Assembly: GCA_936450465.1 (NCBI GenBank) | Contig: OW388300.1 | Location: forward strand, 41,758,358 to 41,822,357 | Source of the DNA: Gibbula magus | Taxonomy: Eukaryota; Mollusca; Gastropoda; Trochida; Trochidae | Direction: 5' to 3' | Length of the DNA stretch: 64,000 bases | Part shown: piece after piece, positions 1 to 11,290 of the stretch | Position numbering within the stretch: position 1 is the stretch's first letter | Layout of the letters: each line of letters begins with the position of its first letter | Notes under the pieces: generated by a model | Seen by the model: the letters and a program-made list of their open reading frames with translations, nothing else | What the model was told of the DNA's origin: nothing | Database searches by the model: none | Position numbers and translations under genes: made by a program

Positions 1-669
1 CTCTCACTTTTCGAAAAACGTATTTGATCGTTTTCCTCTGTTCATTTTATTCGGAAATAGGTTATTTATAGCCATGTAGAGACCGTTGTCTAAATCAAAT
101 TGTGGAATGTGCGAGTCATTAAAATTAACATTGTTGTTTTATAATGTAATGCAGATGGAAGTTAATATCTATTTAGTTAATAATGCTTTGTGTTTAGATT
201 ACAGGAACAAAAACCAGAATATAATTAATTCATAATTTTCTAATGAAATTAAAGTCGGCTTTTGTGGCGTTAGTTCGTTAAAAGACCGAACGTTTTTGTT
301 TGTAAAAAGACTTTAACAACAACTCTAACTAACAAATGCATGCTGCATGCAAAATATTTCGGAAATCATTTGCCAGTATCTCTTTATACCGCCTGTGTAG
401 CGTAGTGTCGAGGCCGTTTTTACTTCGAGTCACGTGGGGCACATGTCAATAAAAAGTTGTAAAACATTGTTATCATTTGTTTTTGACCAATCAGGCACAG
501 GGAGGGCGTGTCATAAACCGTTTTCGCATTGAGTTCTTAATCATTAAGAGTCTATTTTGTCAGGATTGTCTGATTGGCTGAGAAAGTAGGTTGAGTTAAC
601 TTCGATAGAGCCATAAAACATGTAAACCAATCCTTAAATAACGTTGCAAATAAGAATCTACAAACATGA
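1..669. other. Unannotated sequence left of the duplicated block
   Basis: I see no gene, RNA or mobile element here. The short open frames have no recognisable domain. Similarity to the right-hand paralogue near 36.9 kb starts only around position 660-720, so this is probably sequence outside the duplication. Confidence 0.5.
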
Positions 670-1779
670 TAATTAAAACCGACACAGATTGTTGGATAAG
701 TATTGATATCAGTATTGATTTGTTCATATGTTGTGAGAATGGTGTGTGTCAAAATGTTTTATGTACGTTCCAGTGAAAAGTATCGTCCATAGAAATTAAT
801 GAGGAATGGAAATGAAACATGTTGGGGTACTAGATACAAATCATCTTTTATATCATTATTAGCCCTGAATTTCAAATTGCTTCGCTATCCTACTGGTATA
901 CAAAGTACACACAGGTCTGAATGCTATTATTGGGCAGTGACAAAAATAGAGTTGTACTTTGGAGTCGCCAGTGTGTTTCCCATGGGATAAACAAAAAAAT
1001 GCCAGACAATTTTATAGCATTTGAATCATTTTCTACCATACAAGCTGTGCTGTGTTTTAGAACACATATCGTAAAGTACGACAAAAAGAGATGTATGTGC
1101 TGCGAATTCTAATGGAAGAGAGTCCATATATTTTTCTGGTAATAGCGAAAGGTTCTGGTGTGACAAGTGTGTATAAAAGTTTGTACTCTCGGTAGTTTCT
1201 ATCCTAGCATTGATTTTGTATAGGACAGATGACAAACATATGTATCTGCCAAACAGACAGACAGAATATAGAATCTATGTACTCCACATAGAAGATTCAA
1301 TAGTTACAAATTAAAACAGCCTTGAAACATAAATTCTTAGAACCGACACTGTATACAACAACATTTAACAACATTATTATCACAAAGATTATACTCAAGT
1401 CATTTCGACCAAAGTAACCTTTGTTACAAGTGGAACACTTTATTACAGATACAAATCATAACTGGTTGTAATTAACGCTACCTTTTTGTAGTTGTGCGAG
1501 CAGCACGTTGTTTCAAAGTGTTTTCCATTCGATGCGAGACAATTTCATAAGAAAGTTTGAGATGTAAGGCGATTTTTAATTAATAGAAATAATATGATAT
1601 CCATGTTGCGAACGTTCACCATTAGAGATTCCCTTCTCAATGTGATGGCCTTAACACATATTTACTAAGAAAAGAGTCATTTTAAAATAAAATTCCATAT
1701 GCTTGAGATTACAAACAAATATAATTACAACAGGCAGTGAAGAGGATAATTGTCATTCGTATGTTGAATGAATTGATTA

Positions 1780-3438
1780 CAGCAATGGTGTGAAGATAAT
1801 AATATTATCTCAGAGTCACAAGCAGGTTTTAGACATGGTTATTCAACCACTGATCATATATTTACATTACAAGCTATGGTCACCAAGCATCTATCAAGGA
1901 AGAAGGGGAAATTTTAATGTCTGTTTATTGACTTTACCAAAGCCTTTGACTGCATCAATCATCAAATATTGTTCAAGAGTCTTATGAGCATAGGTGTGAA
2001 GGGGAAATTTATGAAATTTATCATCAAGATGTATTCATCCCTGAGTGCATGTGTAAGAACTAATACTGGATTATCATCTTATTTTAACTGTACTGTTGGC
2101 ACAAGGCAAGGATGTATCTTAAGTCCCCAAATTTTCATCATTTTTATAAATCAATTATCTCAAATGCTTGAGAATGATGGTGGAAGAGGTATATTTATAT
2201 CTTCACAAATCAATGATGTCTATTCTCTATTGTTTGCTGATGATGTCTCATCTGTATCTGACAGTGCTATGCAACTTCAAAAGAAAATCAATGTTGTCCA
2301 AAGGTTTTGTGCACAGACAGGAATGAAAGTGAATCTGAATAAGACTAAAATAATGGTATTTCGCAATGGAGGTCCTCTTAGGGACTATGAGAAGTGGTTT
2401 TTAAATGACACAAAGATAGAAGTTGTAAACATGTATAGATACCTTGGTATTGTATTTACTCCAAAGTTATCATGGACAAAAGCAAAATCATGTCTATCAT
2501 CACAAGCGAGGAAGGCTATATTTTCTATCAATAATTATCAAAAGCTCTTTGGATACATCAATCATTATGAACTTTTCAAGATATTTGACTCTATGGTTGC
2601 ACCAATACTATGTTACGGTTCAGAAATATGGGGAACTAGTTACTGTAAAATTATTGAAAGTGTGCATACAAAATTTTGTAAATCATTTCTGAAAGTTCGT
2701 AAAACTACCAACAACAATATGGTTCTTGGAGAGTGTGGGAGAGTTCCCCTCCAATTTCAATATCTCTCCAGATCACTCAAGTACTGGTGCAGATTGATGC
2801 ACATGCCACGGAATAGACTTCCTTATCAAGCGTATGAAATGATGAAAACTTTGGATGATAACGGTAAAACATCGTGGGCTTCTCATATAAGGATGGTATT
2901 ATTTCAATATGGATTCGGCTTCTTATGGATTTCACAAGACATTGGCTGCATTGCAACATTCATGAATTTGTTTAAACAGAGATTTTATGACTGCTTAACC
3001 CAGGATTGGCACGCATCACTTCTTTCATCAGCCAAATGTATTTATTATTCACAATTCAAATCATTACTCAGAGTTGAACCATATTTAACCAGTGAATTGC
3101 TACTAAACCAGCGGAAAATCATAACTCAGTTTCGATGCTGTAATTTCAGACTTGCAGTGGAATGTGGTCGACATACAAACACTCCATATAATGATCGTGT
3201 CTGCCTCTATTGTCACTCTGTTGGCCTGAACTACATTGAAGACGAATTTCATGTGCTTTTAATATGTTATAAATATTCCCAACAAAGAAATGACTGTTTT
3301 CCAAATTATCTAACTCAACCACCGACAACTGAAACTTTCCTTCGATTGATGTCATCGGACAATATCTCAATCTTAAAATCCCTGAGTAAATACCTCACAC
3401 AAATTCGCCGCATTAGAATCAATCAAATGAAAAAGTAA
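1780..3438 (+). pseudogene. LINE ORF2 remnant: reverse transcriptase and C-terminal domain
   Basis: The C-terminal part of a LINE ORF2, read in one frame from 1,780 with a single in-frame TAA at 1,915-1,917. Just after that stop comes the RT motif A segment (FIDFTKAFD, about 1,927-1,953); motif B-like GTRQGCILSPQ follows, then the catalytic motif C as FADD (about 2,236). After the palm come the thumb-like segment with PILCYGSEIWG and a C-terminal Cys/His knuckle (CLYCHSVGLN...H....C, about 3,205-3,270). In active elements this protein performs target-primed reverse transcription of its own mRNA. The N-terminal endonuclease and early RT motifs are lost through 5' truncation, so this copy cannot be autonomous. 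The longest stop-free stretch is 489 codons from ATG 1,969. The premature stop may be one substitution. Confidence 0.93.
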
Positions 3439-3490
3439 ACTTATCTCAGCATGTATATTTATAAATTATTTTGTAATTTGTATGTATTAT

Positions 3491-3536
3491 GGGCCAAAGG
3501 CCTAAACTACTGAATAAATATGTCTGTCTGTCTGTC
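3491..3536 (+). other. LINE 3' end: short hairpin and TGTC tail
   Basis: Between the ORF stop and the target duplication sits a perfect small palindrome, GGCCAAAGGCC (3,492-3,502), then an AATAAA-like signal in TGAATAAATA, then (TGTC)4 at 3,521-3,536. Conserved 3' stem-loops and simple-repeat tails are known template-recognition features of several LINE clades. Such a role here is inference. Confidence 0.6.
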
Positions 3537-3542
3537 TGAATT

Positions 3543-4690
3543 GAATCGCCTGCTCAGATCTATGCCATCTGGGCAGTGTATTCACTCACTTATCGCTGAC
3601 CAGATGACCAATTGCTCTCTAATTCCCATTGCCATTTACTGTACACATTTACACTACAGCTCGGGAGTAACCAGAGTGATGGAACCAGAGTAATGGAACA
3701 TTGATCTCTTAGCTATATTGTACCTTTGTTCCCACATTTTAAATCCTGCAAACATTAAACCACATCAATTTAATGGACAACGCTTAGTAGAAAATAAAAC
3801 ATAACAATATGGTGAATTTAGAAATAAATAATGTATATGATACCAAAAACTTGATATCGGTACATATATGTGAATGGTAGCCAAACAGTACATTGAAAGA
3901 CTGCAAATAAAATAGTAAAGCTATTGTAAAATTATGAATTTGGAGTTCAGTCCAGTAAAAAAGGAGGTGCATCATTTACTGCGACTCTAAGAGTGGTGAA
4001 AATGACGAGGCTTAACTCTAATAACGATCAACACTAAGTCGCTGGTGTGGTTCCTGCGCATCACATGATAAATCTGTCTTATGCATATCCGGAGGACAGC
4101 AAAACTTGAAACATGTAAATGGTCAAAAGAAATTTGGTTTAACTAGAATCATTAAATTAGGGAAAATAAATATGACATAAGTAAATCTGCTTTAGAAAGG
4201 ACATTAAGCATCAACAAGTGACTGAACAGAATGTAGCACGTTTCCCAGTGTATTCAATGATCCAACAGTTTTTCTTAAATAATTTACCAGGTATGGTGGA
4301 TTGCCTTTCCCATAGTTTTCACATGTATATAAACTGCCATTCCCTGTACGTATATCTCTGACAATCATACTACCTACATAATAAGCTACTCTAAGTATAA
4401 GGCCAAGTACAAGTGCTGACTACTATCCTACAGGTCGTAAAGTAAATTAAGTAGAAACTAGCTATTTACAACAGGGGTATTCACCTTACCTCAATTTACA
4501 TCAGTACGAAGGCCGAATTATTTTTTCTCGCTGGAATTCAGTTGTTCAGATCGATGACTTCTGCCTAGTGTATTAGACCACCACTACAATGACCAGATGA
4601 CCAATGTTTTCTCATCGCTATTCACTAAACACATTTCTACTAAAACGAGGATTTGATTGGAGTAATGTATCACTCTTTGGAGTGAGATTT
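3543..4690 (+). repeat. Pair of diverged related segments (3,543-3,690 and 4,531-4,690)
   Basis: Two stretches share an ordered set of short matches: CAGATC(G/T)ATG, then a CAGTGTATT- or CTAGTGTATTA-like block, then GACCAGATGACCAAT, then CATTTACT or a similar block before an ACACATTT stretch. Both members recur in A2 (about 42,130-42,270 and 45,470-45,590), and a third weak relative sits near 19,730-19,800. I read this as an old dispersed repeat that predates the A duplication. No coding frame is preserved among copies. Confidence 0.45.
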
Positions 4691-7430
4691 TAACCACTCT
4701 GATCACATCGCCATGTTGTTCTTTATTATAAGCATGCAAACAGAATGGGTCGATTGTTGACTCTGGGAGCGACATATCATTTGGAGATAATACGTTTTTG
4801 ACATGGTTCATGAAGAACATGCCTTTGTTGTTTTCCATTTGAGATAACATTGATGCGTGATGACTGATTTTGTTATCTATATAATAGTACATGATTTACT
4901 CGACAATTACTTTTTCCATAGCAAAATATAACAATATCAGTAAGTACTCCGAAGCTGTATATAAAAGCATAAATCGTGTTCCATGATTATTTGGTATTAA
5001 ATATCATAAATTGTACACTTGATAAAGAGACTTAAGCAGGAGAAATACAATCATCTCGCTTTTAACATGTTTTACCTCCAGATAATATATACTTTCATAA
5101 CAACATGCCATTTTCTTGTCATTGTACATCATTGAATCAATCTATATGTATACATAATGTGACAACTATGTATAACACCATGACAAGATAATACATCAGA
5201 AATACAAGTGGAATATTCCAACAAAATGAGAATACAGCCTTTACACTTAATTGCATCTGTTGACCTAAAGTTATTCTAATAATACACAAAATGAGAACCC
5301 AAAACCGCATATTTTGTATGTTCGATTTTGACGTCTAATTTGAACTATTGTCACGTGAAACACTGTGAATAAGATGGATACAACTTACTTGATTGCCGGA
5401 ATTTAAAGGTCTAGAATTATTTAGCTGATTTTGCTGCAAACTTGATACAATTTTGTGTGTGATCATTTGTCAAGAATTACTTTCTCTGTTACATATGAAT
5501 ATTTTTTCAACAACATAGTAAACTTTGTAAAATGAACACATGAAAAACTAAAAGTACTTTTCGGAAGCAGTAATTAAGACATACAAACTTTGTCATCATA
5601 TTATCTAATGCACAGTTAGAAACAGGTGTCAACATTCGAGTGTAATTAACTGCTTTAACCACAAATACACAAGTACGTAGCCTCTCCAAGGTGCACAACA
5701 TTTGTGTTCATAAGTCACTTCTGTTTGGTCGCAATTATTGAACCATGATGTGTTCTTGTAGTAGGTCAAGGGTATCATTCATATTATAATTTGTGGCTTC
5801 GTAAAATGTACATTTTTGTTGTTATTGACTATATGCCTTAATCATCAAGGGCAAGGAATGATTTTATTATAGACACTCCGCCTTATATAACCAGCATCTT
5901 TATCCAAAACTTGCGCCACACAGTACTATACTTTCAAGCATGATTTCATCATTTATGTTGCATTATGTCCATCCGATACATTAAGAACTCACAGGACTAA
6001 TAGATAATGTTGCTTGTTGTGGTGGAGCGGTGAGGAAAATAGACCCATAATCTAATAATAAGCCTCCAAAGCAGCATGATGTTACCCTCTGGAATTACTC
6101 TGAAAATTATCTTATTGCTTCCAAAGGGAGGCAAACATTATAAATAATCACTTAGAATTATGAAAATAATGCAAATTCTTAATGAGAAAATCATTTCGAA
6201 ACTGTTCACTGTTCATTTAGAGCAAAGAAAATTGGTTAATATCGTAATACAAATTTACATTCTAATGTCGGATTCTAAAAATATTACCGGAAGCTTACAT
6301 TGTTACTGTGCATGGTGTTGTTTACAGATCCTTTAGTTAGGTATTCAATCCCATGTGTGTTATACATCAATTTATGCAATTTTATCAATTTACGTTCTAG
6401 TGATGATGAGCACATGCAGATACCTAATTACATATACATGTACGTATATGTAATTATATTCTTTGATAAAAATGACACTGACGATTGATCATATAAGTTC
6501 ATTTCAGACCGATTACACTGCATCTTGATCGTAACGGTAATGTATACAATAGAAGTTTCTACTCATGACGTGAGACAGACAGACAGACAGAGACAGAAAT
6601 AGAAACGCAGATTCATATTTTTCTAAAATGCTAAATTTATGAGGAATGTCAAACTAACAAAATCCTGTACATGATGAAACGTATTTCAATGTCAAGACAC
6701 ACAAAATATGATTATGTGTGAGAATATAGTTATATAGAAATGGTACACTGTGAACAAGAGGCCTTGTGACTTATGTCCCTACATTAGAAGTTCATTTGTT
6801 TAGCATTATAGTGTTATCCAGCAACTTTTATCTTCATTCTTTACTCTATTCTTGTCCACTATCTTGCCATTTTATTAAATCAACTTGTACACGCCAAAGA
6901 GAGGATATTTTAAGTTGGATAACTTGTTCCGAATCCTTTTCTCAATGAATAAAATATGTTTAAACCAAACCATAAGACAAATAAAGACAAAGCAGAAAAT
7001 CAGGTCTTTTCCTAGTAAATCATAGAAACTCCTCCCTTGTGGAGCTTGTAACTGAGGTTGGTGGAGCGTGATAAAGGTTAAGAGGATGAGTATTGTATTT
7101 CTGCTGCGGTAAACATACGGCCAGTGGCAATGGTGACTGCAAATCAGATTGTAATAATCAATAAACTTGGCTAATACTGTCTGATTTGAGTTCAGTGTAT
7201 AATGCACAGTTCAAACATGATTATAAAAACATTTTTGCTAAAACTTTCAATTGACGACCAATGAAAATAGCTACTTACAAAAGCAATCGTCATTAAGGAG
7301 ACATTACATCAGCCGCAAATTATCACATCAAAATTATATAATATTTATATTATGTCAAGATCACCAAAATGGACCAGTCCCTAAAAGAACGTTTTACATA
7401 GGAACATTACAGCAAGAAAAACAGGATATT
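4690..7430. other. Gene-free part of A1, conserved with A2
   Basis: This stretch aligns with about 45,590-48,985. It contains no gene I can defend. A short frame at 6,300-6,488 has a counterpart at 47,844-48,101, but the DNA outside the frame is just as conserved, so this is not evidence for coding. A (GACA)n microsatellite at 6,573-6,594 is missing from A2. The A1 site TTAA at 5,838-5,841 is the empty target of the MITE found at 46,931-47,417. Confidence 0.6.
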
Positions 7431-7433
7431 TCT

Positions 7434-7526
7434 GGCCGAATACCATGTATATCCCATCGCGTGAAGTAGCCACGAGTGTAAATATATTATTTCTACTTCA
7501 CGAGAGGGGAATACATGGTATTCGAC
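7434..7526. repeat. Imperfect palindrome, about 35-bp arms
   Basis: The arms 7,434-7,469 and 7,493-7,526 are reverse complements apart from a few changes; both contain CGAATACCATGTAT and CGTGAAGTAG or its complement. The loop is 23 bp. The same structure is present in A2 at 48,990-49,082, so it predates the duplication. It may be a very short foldback MITE. No TSD is clear. Confidence 0.75.
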
Positions 7527-8149
7527 GAGACATGTCAAGTGCTCTATATATTAGATTTAACAAATCATGGATAGTTGGTAAATGACGTTCTCTTTATGAA
7601 CCGAGCCTCCGAGACTGCCTTTGTTTCCACAGCCATCCTTTGACGTCATCCTATTATTACGATGACGTCATTTGATTGAATGGGTTATTTTACTGGGTAG
7701 AACAACATTTTATTTCTCAAAATGAAAATTTGTATTCTTTTTTTACTCATAAATGCCATATTTTACCACAGAAAATATAATAAAGTGTATTGTTCTTGTT
7801 ATATCAAACAGACTAGTTTAACATGTGAGTCCACATGCCTCACAATTCTAGTCTTCACCTTGACCTTTAGAACAATGTAAAGGTGACCAAATGTGTAAGA
7901 TATGGAGTTAATCAAGCGAAAGGTTCTTGAGGACAAAATGGCAAAATCTCGCCAGGTTGAATTCTCTCACTACTTGTCTCTCACTACTTGTCTACATTAC
8001 AAAAATAAATCTTAACTAAATTAACCAGTTACTAATTAAGTCATTCAAACTACTTCAGATATGTCGTATTGTAATCGTGCCATAATCAAATCTCATCTCA
8101 GTTCAAATCTCTGACACATTTCCTGAGAAATATTGAATTAACAAGCAAA

Positions 8150-9025
8150 CACGTGAGCGTGGCTTTCTTATACCCCCGATTGTTAGAGTTGGAATTTTTA
8201 TTTTACTTAAAGAGAGGTGTTGCACACCTGAGGATTGATAAGCTATGAAATGTAATTGCTAAGATTAAACTGTTTGTGAAAAGGGTAGGACAAGTCTCTT
8301 CATGTAAAAAGGTGGTTTAAGTAAAAGTAGGAATAATAGAAACTTGAAAGAGTAGGGGTAACATAAAACGCTACTGCCATTACCAATAATTTCAACTTTA
8401 TTTTGAAAATGAATCCATCATAATGATCCATTCGAGTGACTTGAAACAACAGGTACATGGAAGCACAACCATGTAGGCACAGTGAGTGATATACCGCAGT
8501 TTATGGCTGAAAAGAATTTATGGCGGAAAAGAATTTAACTTTTTCCAAAATATAACAAGTGGAAATATGAAATAGTAAAATCAACAAGAACACAGAAGTA
8601 GATTTTGATGAAAGTTACATGAAAAAGAAAATGAAAATAAAAGTCAACAAATTACATCACAGAAGTAGCTTCATTCTTTCTAGCTCCGAAGACGAAGTAA
8701 ACAAAATACAAAACAAATCGCCCAAAATTAAAAAATTCACCAATCTTGCTACATTTTGCACTGCACCTCTCCTAGTGGTGAAGAAGACATGTCCCAAATT
8801 TCGAAAGGATGAGATGAATAGTTTTTTTCTGTAATCGATCGGACAAAAAATGCACAGAATATGCCTAAGTAAAAAAATATTAAAAAATCGCCAAAAATTA
8901 AAAAAATTACCAATTCCGTTTACATTTCGCACTGCACCTCTCCTAGTGGTGAAAAAGACATGTACCAAATTTGAAATGGATGAGATGAATAGTTTTTCTG
9001 TAATCGATCAAACAAAAATTGTCTT
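8150..9025. other. A1-specific stretch containing a 168-bp tandem duplication
   Basis: The A2 paralogue passes from the equivalent of about 8,140 to about 9,030 with only about 150 bp between, and those bases do not match. Within this stretch, 8,714-8,852 is repeated at 8,882-9,021 (period about 168 bp); both copies contain CTGCACCTCTCCTAGTGGTG and a CTGTAATCGATC end. Both strands are open across the repeat because of low stop density, so the frames here look like shadows. Confidence 0.7.
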
Positions 9026-9280
9026 CCGGAAGATCAATGGAAATCCAATCAACGTTTCTATTTCAAACAATTCCCTTTCAAACAAGGACATGTTGGAGTT
9101 TGTCACATGATTTTCTTCACAGCAAATACGTTTTGAAGTCACGTTTGATGTTAAGCTGAAATGAATGTGATGTAAACTGTTTTGGAATTTCAGGTTTGAA
9201 TGTTTCACATAGTTAGAAGACAGTATTATGAAACCTTACACTTATCTCACATACAACATACAACAATACAACATACAACA

Positions 9281-9570
9281 ATGTGACGTTCGGCTCCGGA
9301 TCAAGAGGTCTTGGGTCAAATCACGCCAGGGGTTCAGCAACTTTGTCTGCTGTAGAGAACAATTCAACATACACTAAGGGTTGGGTGCAATGCCACACTG
9401 AATTCCAGCGCAATAGCGCCAATGGTTCGGTAGTTCCAGCCAATGGTCGCAAATATCAGCGCAAAGTATAGCCACCATGGCGTTGCGGGCTTTTTCTCTG
9501 CAATAATACTATCAGCTGTCATATAAGTGAAATGTTCTTGATAAAGGCATAAGACCCACATCACCCAACC
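9281..9570 (+). mobile_element. Old 5'-truncated tRNA-derived SINE
   Basis: This is a diverged copy of the SINE at 44,984-45,294. Shared blocks in order are CGGATCAAGAGGTC, CGCCAGGGG, TCTGC-GTAGAGAAC, GGGTGCAATGCCACACTGAATT, GGCGTTGCGGGCTTT and a terminal ATAAGGCATAAGACCCACATC tail. The A box is absent (5' truncation) and the B box is degraded. The same truncated start is found in A2 at 53,616, so this insertion predates the A duplication; A2 then lost most of it in a deletion. Confidence 0.85.
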
Positions 9571-9599
9571 GTCAGTTGTTGTCGCTTGCAAATCTAACA

Positions 9600-9960
9600 C
9601 GTCACGTCACGCACAGTGCCAGCATAACGCCTATGTAGTGACGAAGATAGACCAATATCCTGTTACTAACTGTGTATGTGGCAATCTTGTTGAAAATTCA
9701 TATCATTATTTGTTTGAATGTCCATTGTATAAACGCCACAGAGACAAACATGTCATCTGTGAAGCGCACTTTTTTTAGAAGGAAGTGCAGACCTACCACT
9801 TTGTCAAAATAGAATCATATTTAACTTAGTGTAGTCGTTTATCAGTGAGACAAGGCGATTTGGATAGCAGGTAATCATTCTGTAGATTTGTTTTCTTCTC
9901 TTTTTGTACAACTTTGTCAACTATCTACCAGCTTTGTCTGTAAAACATTGTAAATCACCA
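9600..9960 (+). pseudogene. Degenerate LINE 3' remnant
   Basis: A short decayed fragment. In frame 9,671-9,762 it reads CVCGNLVENSYHYLFECPLY, with the C-x-C...H-x4-C arrangement and following basic residues typical of the C-terminal knuckle of many LINE ORF2 proteins. After a poly-T tract (about 9,768-9,775) and a frame change it reads FISETRRFG and then a stop at 9,865-9,867, the usual kind of LINE C-terminus. It lies directly downstream of the old SINE. It is missing from A2 because of the deletion at 53,641. The family cannot be assigned from so little. Confidence 0.5.
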
Positions 9961-10699
9961 AGGACATATCAAGGAGAAGGTATTCTAAGTTGGAGAACTT
10001 TTTCCTAATCGTTTTCTTTGTAAATAGAATATGTTTAAATCATAGACCAATACTCGTAAAAGTTAGAGTGCATTGAGCTACAAGGTAAAATACGTCCAAA
10101 GAAAGGTAATTCAACCACGAAATAAAATAAGAGTCAACAGCAGATTTCATATACTACATCCGATGACGCAAGTCCAAAATGTGATTTATGATTATGTGAA
10201 CTGTAATCAATCAAAACCTGTTTAGTTTATGATTTACTCATCTGTCGTTTTCAGATATGGAATTGCAATACATCTAAAAAGAGTCTTTCATTTTCTCATT
10301 GGTTTGGACTTTGGTGGTTAAATCAAATAGTTTTTAATGCTAACATATTTCTAAAGCAATTCCTTCAACGATCTGATAGCATTTATAATTTAAAAAAATG
10401 CCAATCCAGTCTAGACAACAGTACACGGTGTCACTGGTATATTATAAAGGAGAACTGTATTGAGCTGTATTCACTTCCAAAAACATCAAGCGCAACAACA
10501 AATTTATTGGGCCTGTTAGACCAATCCGTAAAGTTAGGCAGAGACTTTCCCATATAAAGGTAATTGAGGTGAGTTGTAATGCCGCTATAATGTCTGTTGG
10601 ACAAGATTTTACTTAAAATGAAAGATGACATAATTTCTGAAATATAATTAATGCTGGTCTCCACATTATGCTAAACAAAAAGTAACACAGCAAAAATGA

Positions 10700-11290
10700 C
10701 TGAGTATCCTGCGATCTGGAAACCAACTGGAAACTGGGTAATAGGAGTATCCACTTGGTATCCATCTGCTGAAACTAGGTAACCTGGTTTCCAACTAGAA
10801 TCCATTTTGGATTCTATAACATTAAGTATTTCCGTGATGGAAACCAACTGGAAACATTGAATATGTGTTTCATGTTGGTTTCCATTCCTGGAAATTGCAA
10901 TCAATGTTTCCATGAAATGGAAATCAACATGAAACCATAGTCTGAAGTTTCATGTTAGTTTCCATTCCTGTAAATTGCAGTTATTGATTCCAGAAAACGG
11001 AAACCAACATGAAACTATCAAGTGAAGTTTCATGTTGGTTTCCATTCCTGGAAATCTGCATAGAAAGATTCCATTAAATGGAAACCAACATGAAACTACC
11101 ACAGCACACATGACTGAGTATCCTGAAATCGGAAACCAACTGTTAACTTGGTAATAGGGGTATCCACTTGCTATCCTATCACTGAAATTTGGCAACCTGG
11201 TTTCCAACTAGAATCCATTTTGGAATCTATGATATGTAATATCATAGATAGGGAAACCAACATGAAACTATAAGTGTTATGTAGTGTAAT
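10700..11290. repeat. Left subterminal repeat array of the large TIR element
   Basis: Degenerate repeats of GGAAACCAACATGAAAC and its reverse complement alternate, giving many small palindromes. A longer module beginning near the terminus (ATGACTGAGTATCCTG, then a TATCCACTTG block, then TTTCCAACTAGAATCCATT) recurs at about 11,108-11,220, a period of about 410 bp. Open frames here are low-complexity shadows. Confidence 0.85.

Larger units (their letters stand above)
1777..3536 (+). mobile_element. 5'-truncated non-LTR retrotransposon (LINE), A1 only
   Basis: A LINE fragment of 1,760 bp, inserted in A1 and absent from A2. It is flanked by an 8-bp target duplication, TGAATTGA, at 1,769-1,776 and 3,537-3,544. 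The A2 site near 42,120-42,135 is uninterrupted. The fragment starts in the middle of the reverse transcriptase (RT) domain, the usual result of incomplete target-primed reverse transcription, and ends in a (TGTC)4 microsatellite tail instead of poly(A). The coding region, with one internal stop, covers 1,780-3,438. The RT and C-terminal zinc-knuckle style puts it among CR1/Jockey/I-like LINEs; I cannot name the clade without a phylogeny. The frame is nearly intact, so the insertion is probably fairly young and certainly postdates the A duplication. Confidence 0.92.

Noticed and set aside
6300..6488. ORF with a paralogue at 47,844-48,101
   Set aside because: Conservation extends equally outside the frame, lengths and ends differ, and there is no domain; it reflects the segmental duplication, not coding constraint.
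8619..9110. Overlapping ORFs on both strands (71-103 codons)
   Set aside because: Shadow of the 168-bp tandem duplication; both strands open and absent from A2.
10671..11207. Minus-strand ORFs of 77-85 codons in the GGAAACC array
   Set aside because: Low-complexity frames produced by the repeat unit; they differ between units and have no domain.
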